Positions 51,811-60,637 of a DNA stretch of 64,000 bases are shown piece by piece. The notes under the pieces were generated by a model. That model worked only from the letters and a program-made list of their open reading frames with translations, was not told where the DNA came from and did not search any database. The stretch's first letter is position 1. Each line of letters begins with the position of its first letter. The stretch lies in NCBI RefSeq assembly GCF_033807535.1, contig NZ_CP136856.1, positions 2,723,001 to 2,787,000 of the forward strand, written 5' to 3'. A program made the translations under genes and the position numbers. The DNA is from Oceanisphaera sp. IT1-181 (lineage in GTDB: Bacteria; Pseudomonadota; Gammaproteobacteria; Enterobacterales; Aeromonadaceae).

Positions 51811-53766
51811 TTACAGCAGCAGCAATGAAATACTTGGCACGTAAGTAATCAACAACAGCACAGCTATCATCATCAGCAGATAGACCCAGATATTTTTGGC
51901 CAGTCCACTAATACTGACTTTGGCGATACCACTGGCGACGAACAGGTTAACCCCCACTGGAGGTGTAACAAAACCGATGGCCAAGTTCATCACCATCATC
52001 ACCCCAAAATGAACCGGGTTCACATCAACGGCCAACGCCAAAGGCAACAGTATCGGAGTCAGGATAACAATGGCTGCCAGGGCTTCCATGAAAACACCAA
52101 TCCATAGCAGGAAGATGTTTATCATTATCAGGATAAAGAACTTGTTCGAAGTCACCGAAAGAATCATTTCGGCGATACTTTCGGGTATTTGTTCAATGGT
52201 CATGATATTACCGAAGATGGTCGCCATCGCCATCAGCAGTATAATAATGGAAGAAATACCGGCGGCATCCTGAGCCGAAGACCAGAGGTTGCGGAAGGTT
52301 AATTCCTTGTGAATGCACAGACCCACGAACAGACCATATAAAGCTGCAACGGCAGCGGCTTCTGTTGGCGTCATGATACCGCCATAGATACCACCCAGCA
52401 CAATCACCGGTACCATCAGGGCCCACTTTGCCTGCCAAGCTGCGCTCATAAAGGTTTTAAGCGAGCGCTCGCGCACATCACCATACCAGCCGTTTTTCTT
52501 GGAAATTACATAGGTAACAACCATAAGGGCTACACCCATGATCAGACCGGGAACAATACCAGCGATAAACAGATCGCCAATCGATACCTGAGCCGCCACT
52601 CCGTAGACCACAAAGGGATTACTCGGTGGAATAATCACCCCGATCGCCCCTGCGCAGGCAACAACAGTAGCAGAGAAATATTTATCATATCCTCGGGCAA
52701 TCATCGCAGGAATAGTAATAGAGCCGATTGCAGCCACAGTGGCAGGGCCTGAACCGCTAATTGAAGCAAAGAAGATACAAGTCATAATACTGGTCAACGC
52801 CATACCGCCAGGTAAGGCTCCTACCAGCTCATCACCCAACGCCAGCAGCCGCTTGGACAAGCCCCCAGCTCCCATGAATACCCCTGCTGCAATAAAGAAG
52901 GGAATAGCCATAATGGGGAAGGAGTCGATTGAAGAAAAGGCAATTTGTGCCAAATAATCCACCGGTAGTGTGCCAGCCCCCAGCACCGTCACCAGCCCAG
53001 ACAGCCCTAACGAAAAGGCGATGGGTACCCCCATCAATAAAAACAGAATGAAGTATCCGAACAACAGCAGGGAAGCACTCCATTCGTCGGATAACAGTAC
53101 AGGTGCAAAAATAATGGCCGGTGCCACCAGTCCTATACATATATCGGAAATACTCATGCCTCGACTCTGACGCCACAGGGACTGCAACGTGCGCAGGGTC
53201 ATCAGGCCAAAGCCGATGGGCAGAATCAAATAGGGAATATAATATCCGATTTGCAGGGCCGGTGTGGTTTGCGGCATGACCAGTTGCATTTCCACATAAC
53301 CCAGCCCCATAAAGGCAAATAAAAACACTAGAACAAGGGTACAGCTGTCAATCACTAGCCAGAGAATATCCTGGTAGCGTTTGGACAATTTATTATGAAT
53401 TACATCGACACGTATCCCCCCTCTCGTAATAATCGAGATAGATACCGCCAGGTAAGATATCCAGATAAAAATATAACGAGCCAGCTCTTCGCTCCAAATT
53501 CCCCAGCCAGAGGCACTCTTGATACTGGCACGTAATCCCTCGATATCTACCCAACTTCCGAACAGTTGTTCAAACTCAGGGGTACCTGTCATGTTCAATA
53601 TGGCTGAGATAGAGTATCTGAAAAATGTCTGATAGTTGATGATGACGATCATCAACATCAAGCCAAGAAACAGGAAAGGCTTTTCAAAATTTTTAATTGC
53701 AATATTAAGATAAGAAGCCTGTTTTTCTTTAACCAGCTCTCCCCTATGCATCTTTGCAGTTTCCAT
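51811..53766 (-). CDS. Fused TRAP transporter permease, DctQ-DctM
   Basis: A 651-residue fusion. The first about 200 residues are the small DctQ-like subunit with four membrane segments; the rest (about 220-651) is the large DctM subunit (LSGLVTVLGAGTLP, FIAAGVFMGAGGLSKRLLAL, VVACAGAIGVIIPPSNPFVVYG, TPTEAAAVAALYGLFVG, GFVTPPVGVNLFVASGIAKVS). Together with the binding protein it imports an acidic substrate using the sodium gradient. Fused Q-M subunits are known but less common than separate genes. CGGAG precedes the ATG. Confidence 0.92.
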   Translation of the reverse strand: METAKMHRGELVKEKQASYLNIAIKNFEKPFLFLGLMLMIVIINYQTFFRYSISAILNMTGTPEFEQLFGSWVDIEGLRASIKSASGWGIWSEELARYIFIWISYLAVSISIITRGGIRVDVIHNKLSKRYQDILWLVIDSCTLVLVFLFAFMGLGYVEMQLVMPQTTPALQIGYYIPYLILPIGFGLMTLRTLQSLWRQSRGMSISDICIGLVAPAIIFAPVLLSDEWSASLLLFGYFILFLLMGVPIAFSLGLSGLVTVLGAGTLPVDYLAQIAFSSIDSFPIMAIPFFIAAGVFMGAGGLSKRLLALGDELVGALPGGMALTSIMTCIFFASISGSGPATVAAIGSITIPAMIARGYDKYFSATVVACAGAIGVIIPPSNPFVVYGVAAQVSIGDLFIAGIVPGLIMGVALMVVTYVISKKNGWYGDVRERSLKTFMSAAWQAKWALMVPVIVLGGIYGGIMTPTEAAAVAALYGLFVGLCIHKELTFRNLWSSAQDAAGISSIIILLMAMATIFGNIMTIEQIPESIAEMILSVTSNKFFILIMINIFLLWIGVFMEALAAIVILTPILLPLALAVDVNPVHFGVMMVMNLAIGFVTPPVGVNLFVASGIAKVSISGLAKNIWVYLLMMIAVLLLITYVPSISLLLL

Positions 53767-53858
53767 ACAGTAACTCCGGATTCATATTCCAAAATAAGAC
53801 CCACTAGCGGAAACGAAATGCTTCCGCTAGATAGAGAAATTGTTCAATAGAGTCGGAA

Positions 53859-54872
53859 TTATTGCTGGGTATCCTGAACCAGTTTAATCAGTTCGGCAGG
53901 AAGGTTGGCAGCAAACTGGTCAAATACCGGCTTGGTCACTTGACGATACTCTGCCAGCTCTTCCTCGGTAGCTTCATGAATAATGACTCCGGCATCAATC
54001 ATTCCCTGACGCGATTTTATTTTATCTTCCGGGTAGGCCACGGTGCGTTGATAAGTTACCGCTTCCTGAGAGGCCTCTTCGATCAACTGTTGCGCCTCAG
54101 CTGGTAGCCCGTCCCACCATTTCTTGTTGGCCATGGCCACCTGCATGCCGTAGTTATGGGCCGAAGTGACTGCATATTTTAGGTTTTCATGATGCTTGGC
54201 ACCGTACATGAGGTCAAAAGTGTTACCTTCGGCATCGATGGTCCCCTGCTGCAGTGCTGTGTAAACCTCTCCCCAGGAAATGGGGGACGGATTGGCGCCC
54301 AATGCCTTGGCTACGGCGACTTCTACTTGTGAATCCGTGGTTCGTATTTTCAGACCGGAAAGCGAAGCAGGACCATTCAATGGTCTATCTTTGGATACAA
54401 AATTACGATAACCATACTCTGCATACATGATGGGCTGCAGGCCGATGTCATTGGCCACTTTCTCCAAGTAGATGTTCAGCGGGCCGTCCTTGTCCAGCGA
54501 TTTATATAATTTTTCCTGATGCTCGGGACTGGTTATATAAGGCAGATCAAATACTTGGTAAAGAGGGGTAAAGCTGGCGAGATTCGGCGTTGAACTAACA
54601 CCGACTTCTAACGTTCCTCGCTGTGCTCCCTCAATCATAACCCTATCACTTCCCAGTACTGAACCAGGGAACAGCTGTACCTTGATCCTGCCATCCGATT
54701 TTTCTTTAACCAGATCTGCAAACTTCTTGTAGGCCACAGTAATGTGGCTACCGGGAGGTGCGGGATGAGCCAGCTTCATCTTGATCTTCGGCCCTGAATA
54801 ATCAGCCATGACAGTGGTGCTGACTGACATCATCAATACCACTGACGACAAAATAAGTGGAGTAACCTTCAT
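53859..54872 (-). CDS. TRAP transporter solute-binding protein, DctP family
   Basis: A 337-residue secreted protein: signal peptide (LMMSVSTTVMA-DYS) and a DctP domain (IKMKLAHPAPPGSHITVAYKKFADLVKEKSDGRIKVQLFPGSVLG, LSGLKIRTTDSQVEVAVAKALGANPSPISWGEVYTALQQGTIDAEGN). The Arg in LKIRTTDS is the usual carboxylate ligand, so the substrate is probably an organic acid. It precedes the permease gene by 92 bases in the same direction. GAGGTCAATT precedes the ATG. Confidence 0.92.
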   Translation of the reverse strand: MKVTPLILSSVVLMMSVSTTVMADYSGPKIKMKLAHPAPPGSHITVAYKKFADLVKEKSDGRIKVQLFPGSVLGSDRVMIEGAQRGTLEVGVSSTPNLASFTPLYQVFDLPYITSPEHQEKLYKSLDKDGPLNIYLEKVANDIGLQPIMYAEYGYRNFVSKDRPLNGPASLSGLKIRTTDSQVEVAVAKALGANPSPISWGEVYTALQQGTIDAEGNTFDLMYGAKHHENLKYAVTSAHNYGMQVAMANKKWWDGLPAEAQQLIEEASQEAVTYQRTVAYPEDKIKSRQGMIDAGVIIHEATEEELAEYRQVTKPVFDQFAANLPAELIKLVQDTQQ

Positions 54873-55200
54873 AATTGACCTCGTCCTTGTCTACAGGATT
54901 TAAATTAACCGCTACATAATTGCAACAATTTAAATTGTATATTCAAAACCTCTCCCGTCAACATAAACATCATTAAATTTGATACAAAAACAATCATAAA
55001 AAATAAATGACCAGTAAAATCAATATATTACGATAAGTAAATTTTCATTTTAACATACTAAAAATCAAAACAACCTCTATAAAAACCAAATAATAGTCTC
55101 TAAAAACAATAAAAAATTAACAATAAATTATCATTTATCTATTGATATAAAATAAAAAAGGACTATTTTGATACTAATCGTATCGTTTTAATGGTGAGTT
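54873..55200. promoter_or_regulatory. AT-rich divergent regulatory region between the TRAP and GMC genes
   Basis: The 328 bases are far richer in A+T than their surroundings. Two palindromes stand out: ACAATTTAAATTGT (54925-54938) near the TRAP start and GATAC-TAATC-GTATC (55170-55184), 16 bases before the GMC start. A lone GATAC also appears at 54980-54984. These are candidate binding sites for the IclR regulator. Confidence 0.5.
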
Positions 55201-56823
55201 ATGTCTTTATATCAAGATCAGTTTTTTGGTGAGTTCGACTATATCGTTGTGGGTGCGGGCTCGGCAGGATGTGTGTTAGCCAATCGGCTTACTGAAGATC
55301 CAGAGATCAAGGTGTTGCTGCTAGAAGCAGGGGGACGAGATTGGAATCCTTGGATACATGTTCCAGTGGGTTACTTTAAGACTATGCATAACCCTGCCAC
55401 CGACTGGTGCTATGTCACAGATCCAGATCAAGGAATTAATGGCCGGCAGCTGCAGTGGCCCAGAGGCAAAGTATTAGGGGGGTCCAGCTCACTTAACGGC
55501 TTGCTATATATTCGCGGTCAACGCCAAGATTACGATGGCTGGGCTGCCATGGGCAATGAGGGTTGGAGTTACGAGGACGTTCTACCTTACTTCAAAAAAT
55601 CTGAATGCCAGTCTCGGGGCGCGGATGACTATCACGGAGTTGATGGCCCATTGAAGGTATCCGATCTTCGCTTACGCAGAGAAATAGCCGATCGATTTGT
55701 CGAAGCTGCACAACAAATTGGCATACCCGCCAACCCAGACGTTAATGGTGCTACTCAGGAAGGCGTAAGTTACTTTCAGCAAACGGCCTACAAAGGGCTA
55801 CGTTGTAGTAGCGCCAAGGCATTTCTACGCCCAGCACAAAAACGTTCTAACCTAACTGTACTAACCCGCGCCCACACCCGCCGTATCCTGATAGAAGGCA
55901 AGCAGGCCACCGGTATCGAATTTGAGCATAAGGGCAAGCGCCTATTGGCACGAGTAAGACATGAAGTAGTACTTAGTGCAGGAGCCATCGGCTCACCGCA
56001 AATACTACAGTGTTCGGGAATTGGTGAACCAGAGCATCTGAAATCAGTAGGCGTTGAGTGCCTGCACCCACTGCCGGGAGTAGGAGAGAATTTACAAGAT
56101 CATTTGCAAATACGCCTTGTGTTTAAGACCAGCTGCAAAACACTCAACGACGAGGTTAATAATCCGATAAAAAAACTGGGAGTGGGTATGCAATATGCTT
56201 TTTCTCGCACTGGCCCTTTGACGCTAGCAGCTAGCCAAGTGTGTGTATTTACCCAGTCTAGAGACGGTTTAGATCGGCCAGACATTCAGTTTCACATGCA
56301 ACCACTGAGTGCCGACAAGCCCGGAGAAGGTGTACACCCCTTCTCTGCCTTTACTACTTCAGTGTGCCAACTGCGCCCGCATAGCCGAGGTAGTATCAAG
56401 ATCCGTAGCGCCGATCCTCATGAATATCCTTCAATACAAGCCAACTACCTTTCGGCTGAGGAGGATCTACGAGTAGCTGTGGATGCCATCAAGGTAGCTC
56501 GTCGTATCGCCGAAGCGGACGCCCTCAAGCCCGTGATCATCGATGAATATGTACCTGGCCGACAATATCAGACCGACGAACAATTACTGGACGCCGCTCG
56601 TCGTTTCAGCCAGACCATTTATCATCCAACCAGTACCTGTAAGATGGGCAACGACGAGATGGCAGTGGTCGATAGTAGGCTAAAAGTTCACGGCATCAAG
56701 GGGCTCAGGGTCGCCGATGCCTCTATTATGCCCGTTATCGTCTCTGGCAATACTAATGCTCCCGCCATCATGATTGGTGAAAAGTGCGCCGATATGATCA
56801 AGCAGGATCGAGCTCAGAGTTAA
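55201..56823 (+). CDS. GMC family FAD-dependent oxidoreductase (alcohol/choline dehydrogenase-like)
   Basis: A 540-residue flavoenzyme with FAD-binding N-terminus (DYIVVGAGSAGCVLANRLTEDP), the GMC signature 1 region (WPRGKVLGGSSSLNGLLYIRG), signature 2 (VVLSAGAIGSPQILQCSGIG) and the C-terminal active-site His region (YHPTSTCKMG, then NTNAPAIMIGEK). It probably oxidises a primary alcohol to an aldehyde. Its divergent partner is a TRAP importer for an acid-type solute. The substrate cannot be fixed. It lacks a glycine-betaine/choline operon context (no betB or betI), so BetA is unlikely. Confidence 0.9.
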   Translation: MSLYQDQFFGEFDYIVVGAGSAGCVLANRLTEDPEIKVLLLEAGGRDWNPWIHVPVGYFKTMHNPATDWCYVTDPDQGINGRQLQWPRGKVLGGSSSLNGLLYIRGQRQDYDGWAAMGNEGWSYEDVLPYFKKSECQSRGADDYHGVDGPLKVSDLRLRREIADRFVEAAQQIGIPANPDVNGATQEGVSYFQQTAYKGLRCSSAKAFLRPAQKRSNLTVLTRAHTRRILIEGKQATGIEFEHKGKRLLARVRHEVVLSAGAIGSPQILQCSGIGEPEHLKSVGVECLHPLPGVGENLQDHLQIRLVFKTSCKTLNDEVNNPIKKLGVGMQYAFSRTGPLTLAASQVCVFTQSRDGLDRPDIQFHMQPLSADKPGEGVHPFSAFTTSVCQLRPHSRGSIKIRSADPHEYPSIQANYLSAEEDLRVAVDAIKVARRIAEADALKPVIIDEYVPGRQYQTDEQLLDAARRFSQTIYHPTSTCKMGNDEMAVVDSRLKVHGIKGLRVADASIMPVIVSGNTNAPAIMIGEKCADMIKQDRAQS

Positions 56824-56862
56824 ATAACAAACTATCAGTAATAAAGGCCGCTTAATTGCTTA

Positions 56863-59367
56863 TTATCTCTGCAACGCTTTAAACCTTTTCAATCTTAGGG
56901 CGTTGCTCACCACAAATACGCTAGACAGTGCCATGGCACCGGCAGCGAGCATAGGTGAGAGTAAGATGCCGAAAGCGGGATATAACACGCCGGCCGCTAC
57001 GGGTATCAAACAGGCGTTATAGGCGAAGGCCCAAAATAGGTTTTGGCGAATATTACGCAAGGTGGCATGACTAATGGCCAACGCACTGGGCACGGCGCGC
57101 AAATCGCCGCCCATCAGTACCACTTCGGCGGCTTCTATCGCGATATCGGTGCCGGTGCCTATGGCTAAGCCCACATCTGCCTCGGCCAGTGCCGGTGCGT
57201 CATTAATGCCGTCCCCCACAAAGGCCACAGGCCCATATTGCTCACGCAAGGCTTTTAAAGCCGCCACTTTACCGTCTGGCATCACTTCAGCTTTCACTTC
57301 ATCTATGCCTAATTGGGCCGCTATGGCCTCGGCCGTATGGCGATTATCGCCGGTGATCATGGCCACTTTTAAGCCCAGCGCATGCAAGGCGTTGATGGCG
57401 TCCGGTGTGCCCTCCTTAATGGGATCTGCCACCGCAATAATGGCCGCTAATTTATCATCTATCGCCGCATACAGCGGGCTCTTGCCTTCTTTAGCCAGCT
57501 GCTGTGCTGTGCCATTAAGTGCGCTTAAGTCATAACCTAATTGAATCAGATAACGGTCGGCGCCTACTTCTACTTTTTGGCCATTTACCTTGGCCGCCAC
57601 GCCTAAACCAGACAGAGACTGAAAGTCTTCCGGCGTAGCCAGCGTTAGTTCGCGCGCTTTCGCCGCCGCCACTATGGCTTCGGCAATCGGGTGCTCGGAG
57701 TGCTGCTCCACGGCGGCAATCAGCGCCAAGGTGTGGTTTTCATCGAAGTCAGGCAACACCTGTAAATCGGTAAGTTCCGGTTGGCCCTTGGTCAGAGTGC
57801 CGGTTTTATCGAGCGCTACTACCTTAGTATCACGCAGAGTTTGCAGGGCTTGGCCCTTACGAAACAACACACCCAGCTCTGCGGCGCGCCCAGTGCCCAC
57901 CATAATCGAGGTCGGCGTGGCCAAGCCCATGGCACAAGGGCAAGCAATGATCAGCACCGCCACCGCATTAATAAGGGCAAAGCTTAAGGCTGGCGTGGGG
58001 CCAAACCACAGCCAAGCGATAAAGGTCAGTACGGCGATGGCCATCACTATCGGTACGAACACACCGGTGACTTTATCGACCAGCGCTTGAATAGGCAGTT
58101 TGGCGCCTTGGGCTTGCTCGACCATGCGAATAATTTGCGCTAATAATGTGTCTTTGCCGATTTTGGTGGTCACTACGGTTAAGGCGCCGTTTTTATTAAT
58201 GGTGCCGCCGACCACTTCGTCGCCTTGATTTTTCTCTACCGGCACGGGCTCGCCGGTGAGCATAGACTCATCCACATAAGAGCTACCCGCCTGCACGGTA
58301 CCGTCTAATGGAATGCGCTCGCCGGGGCGCACTAATAAGCAATCCCCCACTTGCACTTGGTTTAGCGGTACTTCTTGGCTCTCGCCGTCCTTTTGCACCC
58401 GCGCAGTATTAACCTGCAATTTTAATAAGCGCTGAATCGCGTCGCCGGTGCGGCCTTTGGCTCTGGCTTCCAAGAAACGACCCAATAAGATCAGCGTGAC
58501 GATCACCGCCGCTGCTTCAAAATACACATATTGGGTGCCGGCGGGTAACAGATGACCGGCAAACATCACCACCACCGAAAATCCCCAGGCCGATAAACTG
58601 CCCAGCGCCACTAATGAATTCATGTCCGGAGCACCACGCAACAGTGCGGGAATACCTTGGCGCAAGAAGCGCCGACCTGGGCCCAGTAACACCAAAGTGG
58701 TGAGCAAAAACTGTATGCCCCAGTTTAGGGTTTGGCCTAAGGTCGCCTCAATCCACGAGGCCATACCGGGGATCACATGGCTACCCATTTCTAAAATAAA
58801 CACCGGCAACGTCAGCGCCAGCGACCAGCCAAAGTCGCGCTTGAGGCTTTGCTGCTCGGCCGCTCGGCGCGCGTTATCGTCTTCCCGCTCCGCCGCTATG
58901 GGCTTGGCCTGATAACCGGCTTTTTTAATGGCCGCCACCAACTGCGCCTCATCCACATTGCCCTCAAGTACGCTCACCTGCGCACTTTCTGCCGCTAAAT
59001 TCACGCTGGCAGACAATACTCCCGGCAAGCGCAGCAGCGCCTTTTCAACACGCCCCACACACGAAGCGCAGCTCATGCCGATAATGGTTAGCTCATATTG
59101 TTCGCTACGAGTTTGATAGCCGGCCTTGGTAAGGGTGTCGGTTAATGTCGTGGCTGAAGTACCAGCGGTCACACTCACTTCGGCCTTTTCGCTGGCTAAA
59201 TTAACGTTCGCCGCCGTCACGCCGGTTGTTTTTAGCAAGGCCTGCTCAACACGACGCACGCAAGATGCACAGCTCATGCCGGTAATAGGCAGCTGGATCT
59301 GTTGCTCGTTTTTGGAGGCCGATGGTGGGAGAGAGTTAGGCTGAGAGTTAGAGTGAGCGGTGGTCAT
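56863..59367 (-). CDS. copA: Copper-exporting P-type ATPase CopA
   Basis: An 834-residue P1B-ATPase with two N-terminal heavy-metal domains (each GMSCASC), eight membrane segments, the copper motif CPC (IIACPCAMGLATPTS), the phosphorylation motif DKTGTLT and the MITGDN hinge. It exports Cu(I) to the periplasm. I use the ATG at 59367; a TTG 15 bases upstream overlaps the GAGGA site. A MerR-type promoter with CueR box is directly upstream. Confidence 0.96.
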   Translation of the reverse strand: MTTAHSNSQPNSLPPSASKNEQQIQLPITGMSCASCVRRVEQALLKTTGVTAANVNLASEKAEVSVTAGTSATTLTDTLTKAGYQTRSEQYELTIIGMSCASCVGRVEKALLRLPGVLSASVNLAAESAQVSVLEGNVDEAQLVAAIKKAGYQAKPIAAEREDDNARRAAEQQSLKRDFGWSLALTLPVFILEMGSHVIPGMASWIEATLGQTLNWGIQFLLTTLVLLGPGRRFLRQGIPALLRGAPDMNSLVALGSLSAWGFSVVVMFAGHLLPAGTQYVYFEAAAVIVTLILLGRFLEARAKGRTGDAIQRLLKLQVNTARVQKDGESQEVPLNQVQVGDCLLVRPGERIPLDGTVQAGSSYVDESMLTGEPVPVEKNQGDEVVGGTINKNGALTVVTTKIGKDTLLAQIIRMVEQAQGAKLPIQALVDKVTGVFVPIVMAIAVLTFIAWLWFGPTPALSFALINAVAVLIIACPCAMGLATPTSIMVGTGRAAELGVLFRKGQALQTLRDTKVVALDKTGTLTKGQPELTDLQVLPDFDENHTLALIAAVEQHSEHPIAEAIVAAAKARELTLATPEDFQSLSGLGVAAKVNGQKVEVGADRYLIQLGYDLSALNGTAQQLAKEGKSPLYAAIDDKLAAIIAVADPIKEGTPDAINALHALGLKVAMITGDNRHTAEAIAAQLGIDEVKAEVMPDGKVAALKALREQYGPVAFVGDGINDAPALAEADVGLAIGTGTDIAIEAAEVVLMGGDLRAVPSALAISHATLRNIRQNLFWAFAYNACLIPVAAGVLYPAFGILLSPMLAAGAMALSSVFVVSNALRLKRFKALQR

Positions 59368-59398
59368 AAGCGAAGTCCTCAATGGCGATCATAGCCTG

Positions 59399-59429
59399 AG
59401 TGTAAGGCTTACCATAAGGGGAAGGTCAA
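59399..59429 (-). promoter_or_regulatory. CueR-type copA promoter with a 19-bp spacer
   Basis: On the minus strand: -35 TTGACC, then a 19-base spacer beginning TTCCCCTTATGG, then -10 TACACT. The 19-bp spacing and the ACCTTCC..GGTAAGCC dyad are characteristic of MerR-family activation and closely match the E. coli copA promoter as I recall it. It lies about 32 bases before the copA start. Confidence 0.85.
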
Positions 59430-59460
59430 GGCCGCAAAGCCATAGCCGTAAGTAGCCTTA

Positions 59461-59545
59461 GCCGTCTTCCTGTCGCACGTCAGGATCTCGTTTTGGTCTT
59501 ATAGAGATTAAAAACGAGATACCGGGGCAAGCCCGGCAAGACTGC
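59461..59545 (-). repeat. Dispersed repeat G, long copy, inverted
   Basis: On the minus strand both halves of the 9199-9280 repeat are present: a CCGGGCTTGCCCCGG hairpin plus TATCTCG, a variable middle, then ACGAGATCCTGACGTGCG followed by ACAGGAAGACGGC. It sits between cueR and copA, upstream of the copA promoter. Confidence 0.7.
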
Positions 59546-59598
59546 ATAAAAATACGTCTTCCATTTTCGCCTCACACCTTACGCCTCACCCCTCACTT

Positions 59599-59985
59599 TT
59601 ATTGAGCAAGCTGTTCGAGAATGGCACAGTGAGAGTTTTCGTCGCCAGAACAGGCAGAAATCATGTTTTGTAGCGTAGCTTGCATGGCAGCCAAATCTCG
59701 CAGCTTGTGCTCAACTTCGGCGAGATGTTGCTGGGCGACCAGCTTAACTGCACGACTGGACCGCGTGGGGTTTTGCCACAGGCTGAGCAACTCATCGATT
59801 TGTGCAATAGAAAAGCCTAATACCCGCGCTTGGCGAATAAATTTAAGCACTTCAATACATTGCTCGTCGTATTGGCGATAACCAGCGGCACTGCGCGCGG
59901 CTGGCTTTAGCAGCTGGATCTGTTCGTAGTGGCGGATCATCTTGGCAGATAAGCCACTTAATTTCGCCGCTTCACCTATGTTCAT
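59599..59985 (-). CDS. cueR: Cu(I)-responsive MerR-family regulator CueR
   Basis: A 128-residue regulator: winged helix (MNIGEAAKLSGLSAKMIRHYEQIQLL), dimerisation helix, then the metal loop with Cys112 and Cys120 (ACSGDENSHC), the same residue numbers as in E. coli CueR. It senses Cu(I) with very high affinity and activates copA. I use the ATG at 59985 (AGAGAAG upstream); the frame extends to 60045 with no family support. copA follows on the same strand behind its own CueR promoter. Confidence 0.95.
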   Translation of the reverse strand: MNIGEAAKLSGLSAKMIRHYEQIQLLKPAARSAAGYRQYDEQCIEVLKFIRQARVLGFSIAQIDELLSLWQNPTRSSRAVKLVAQQHLAEVEHKLRDLAAMQATLQNMISACSGDENSHCAILEQLAQ

Positions 59986-60113
59986 CAGCTTCTCTCTATA
60001 GGGCCGTGAAAAGTGAATGGTGAGATGTGAGGAGTAACACACCAAATCTGAAGCTCTGGCCTTTTCGTATTACCCTTCACCCTTAATTCTTCTCGCCTCA
60101 CCGGCTTTTCGAA

Positions 60114-60317
60114 TTAATTCTCGCTAATCGTAGGCGGGTAACCGGCGGCGGTTAGCGCATTTATCAGCTGTTGTGGGGTGCGGTTGCTGTGCACGGTGAT
60201 CTGATGGTTGAGCAAGTCAAAATCGATTTCACAATTCTCATCGACAGCAGTTAAGGCATCGGTAATCGCACCCACGCAATGGCCGCAGGTCATATCCGGT
60301 ATGGTAAATTCAGTCAT
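60114..60317 (-). CDS. Copper chaperone CopZ-like (heavy-metal-associated domain)
   Basis: A 67-residue single HMA domain with the metal motif MTCGHC near residue 10. It likely delivers Cu(I) to CopA or CueR in the cytoplasm; it clusters with both. AAGGAAAGCAAG precedes the ATG. Single HMA proteins may also bind other soft metals, but the neighbours favour copper. Confidence 0.9.
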   Translation of the reverse strand: MTEFTIPDMTCGHCVGAITDALTAVDENCEIDFDLLNHQITVHSNRTPQQLINALTAAGYPPTISEN

Positions 60318-60411
60318 CTTGCTTTCCTCAAGTTAGTAATGTTTCATCAACAGCTGCAGAGTAAGCGGTGGTGCCTTAAAGCACCAACACTAGATTTTAG
60401 TTATTAAAGCT

Positions 60412-60588
60412 ATTTGCCACGGAAGGCACGGACAACACAAGGAAAAATAGTGATCAAATCTGAAAGTAATTATTAATGGTAAGAGCCAAACACCAGTTCA
60501 TCAAAAAGCGTGCTCTTACCAATAAATGTATTATCTTTCGTCGCACGTGACCTCTTCCGTGAGTTCGGTGTTCTTCCGTGGCAGAAAT
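60412..60588. repeat. Dispersed repeat F, second copy (CCACGGA inverted arms)
   Basis: The left arm TTTGCCACGGAAGGCACGGA faces the right arm ending TTCTTCCGTGGCAGAAA. The interior TGGTAAGAGC/GCTCTTACCA forms a stem. The layout matches 36426-36616, though the interiors differ. It fills most of the 320-base gap between the NCS2 permease gene and copZ. Confidence 0.65.
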
Positions 60589-60637
60589 AGTCTTTGTCAA
60601 TCGCTCTGGCTCTTCGGTTACAGCTCAGCGCTATTTT

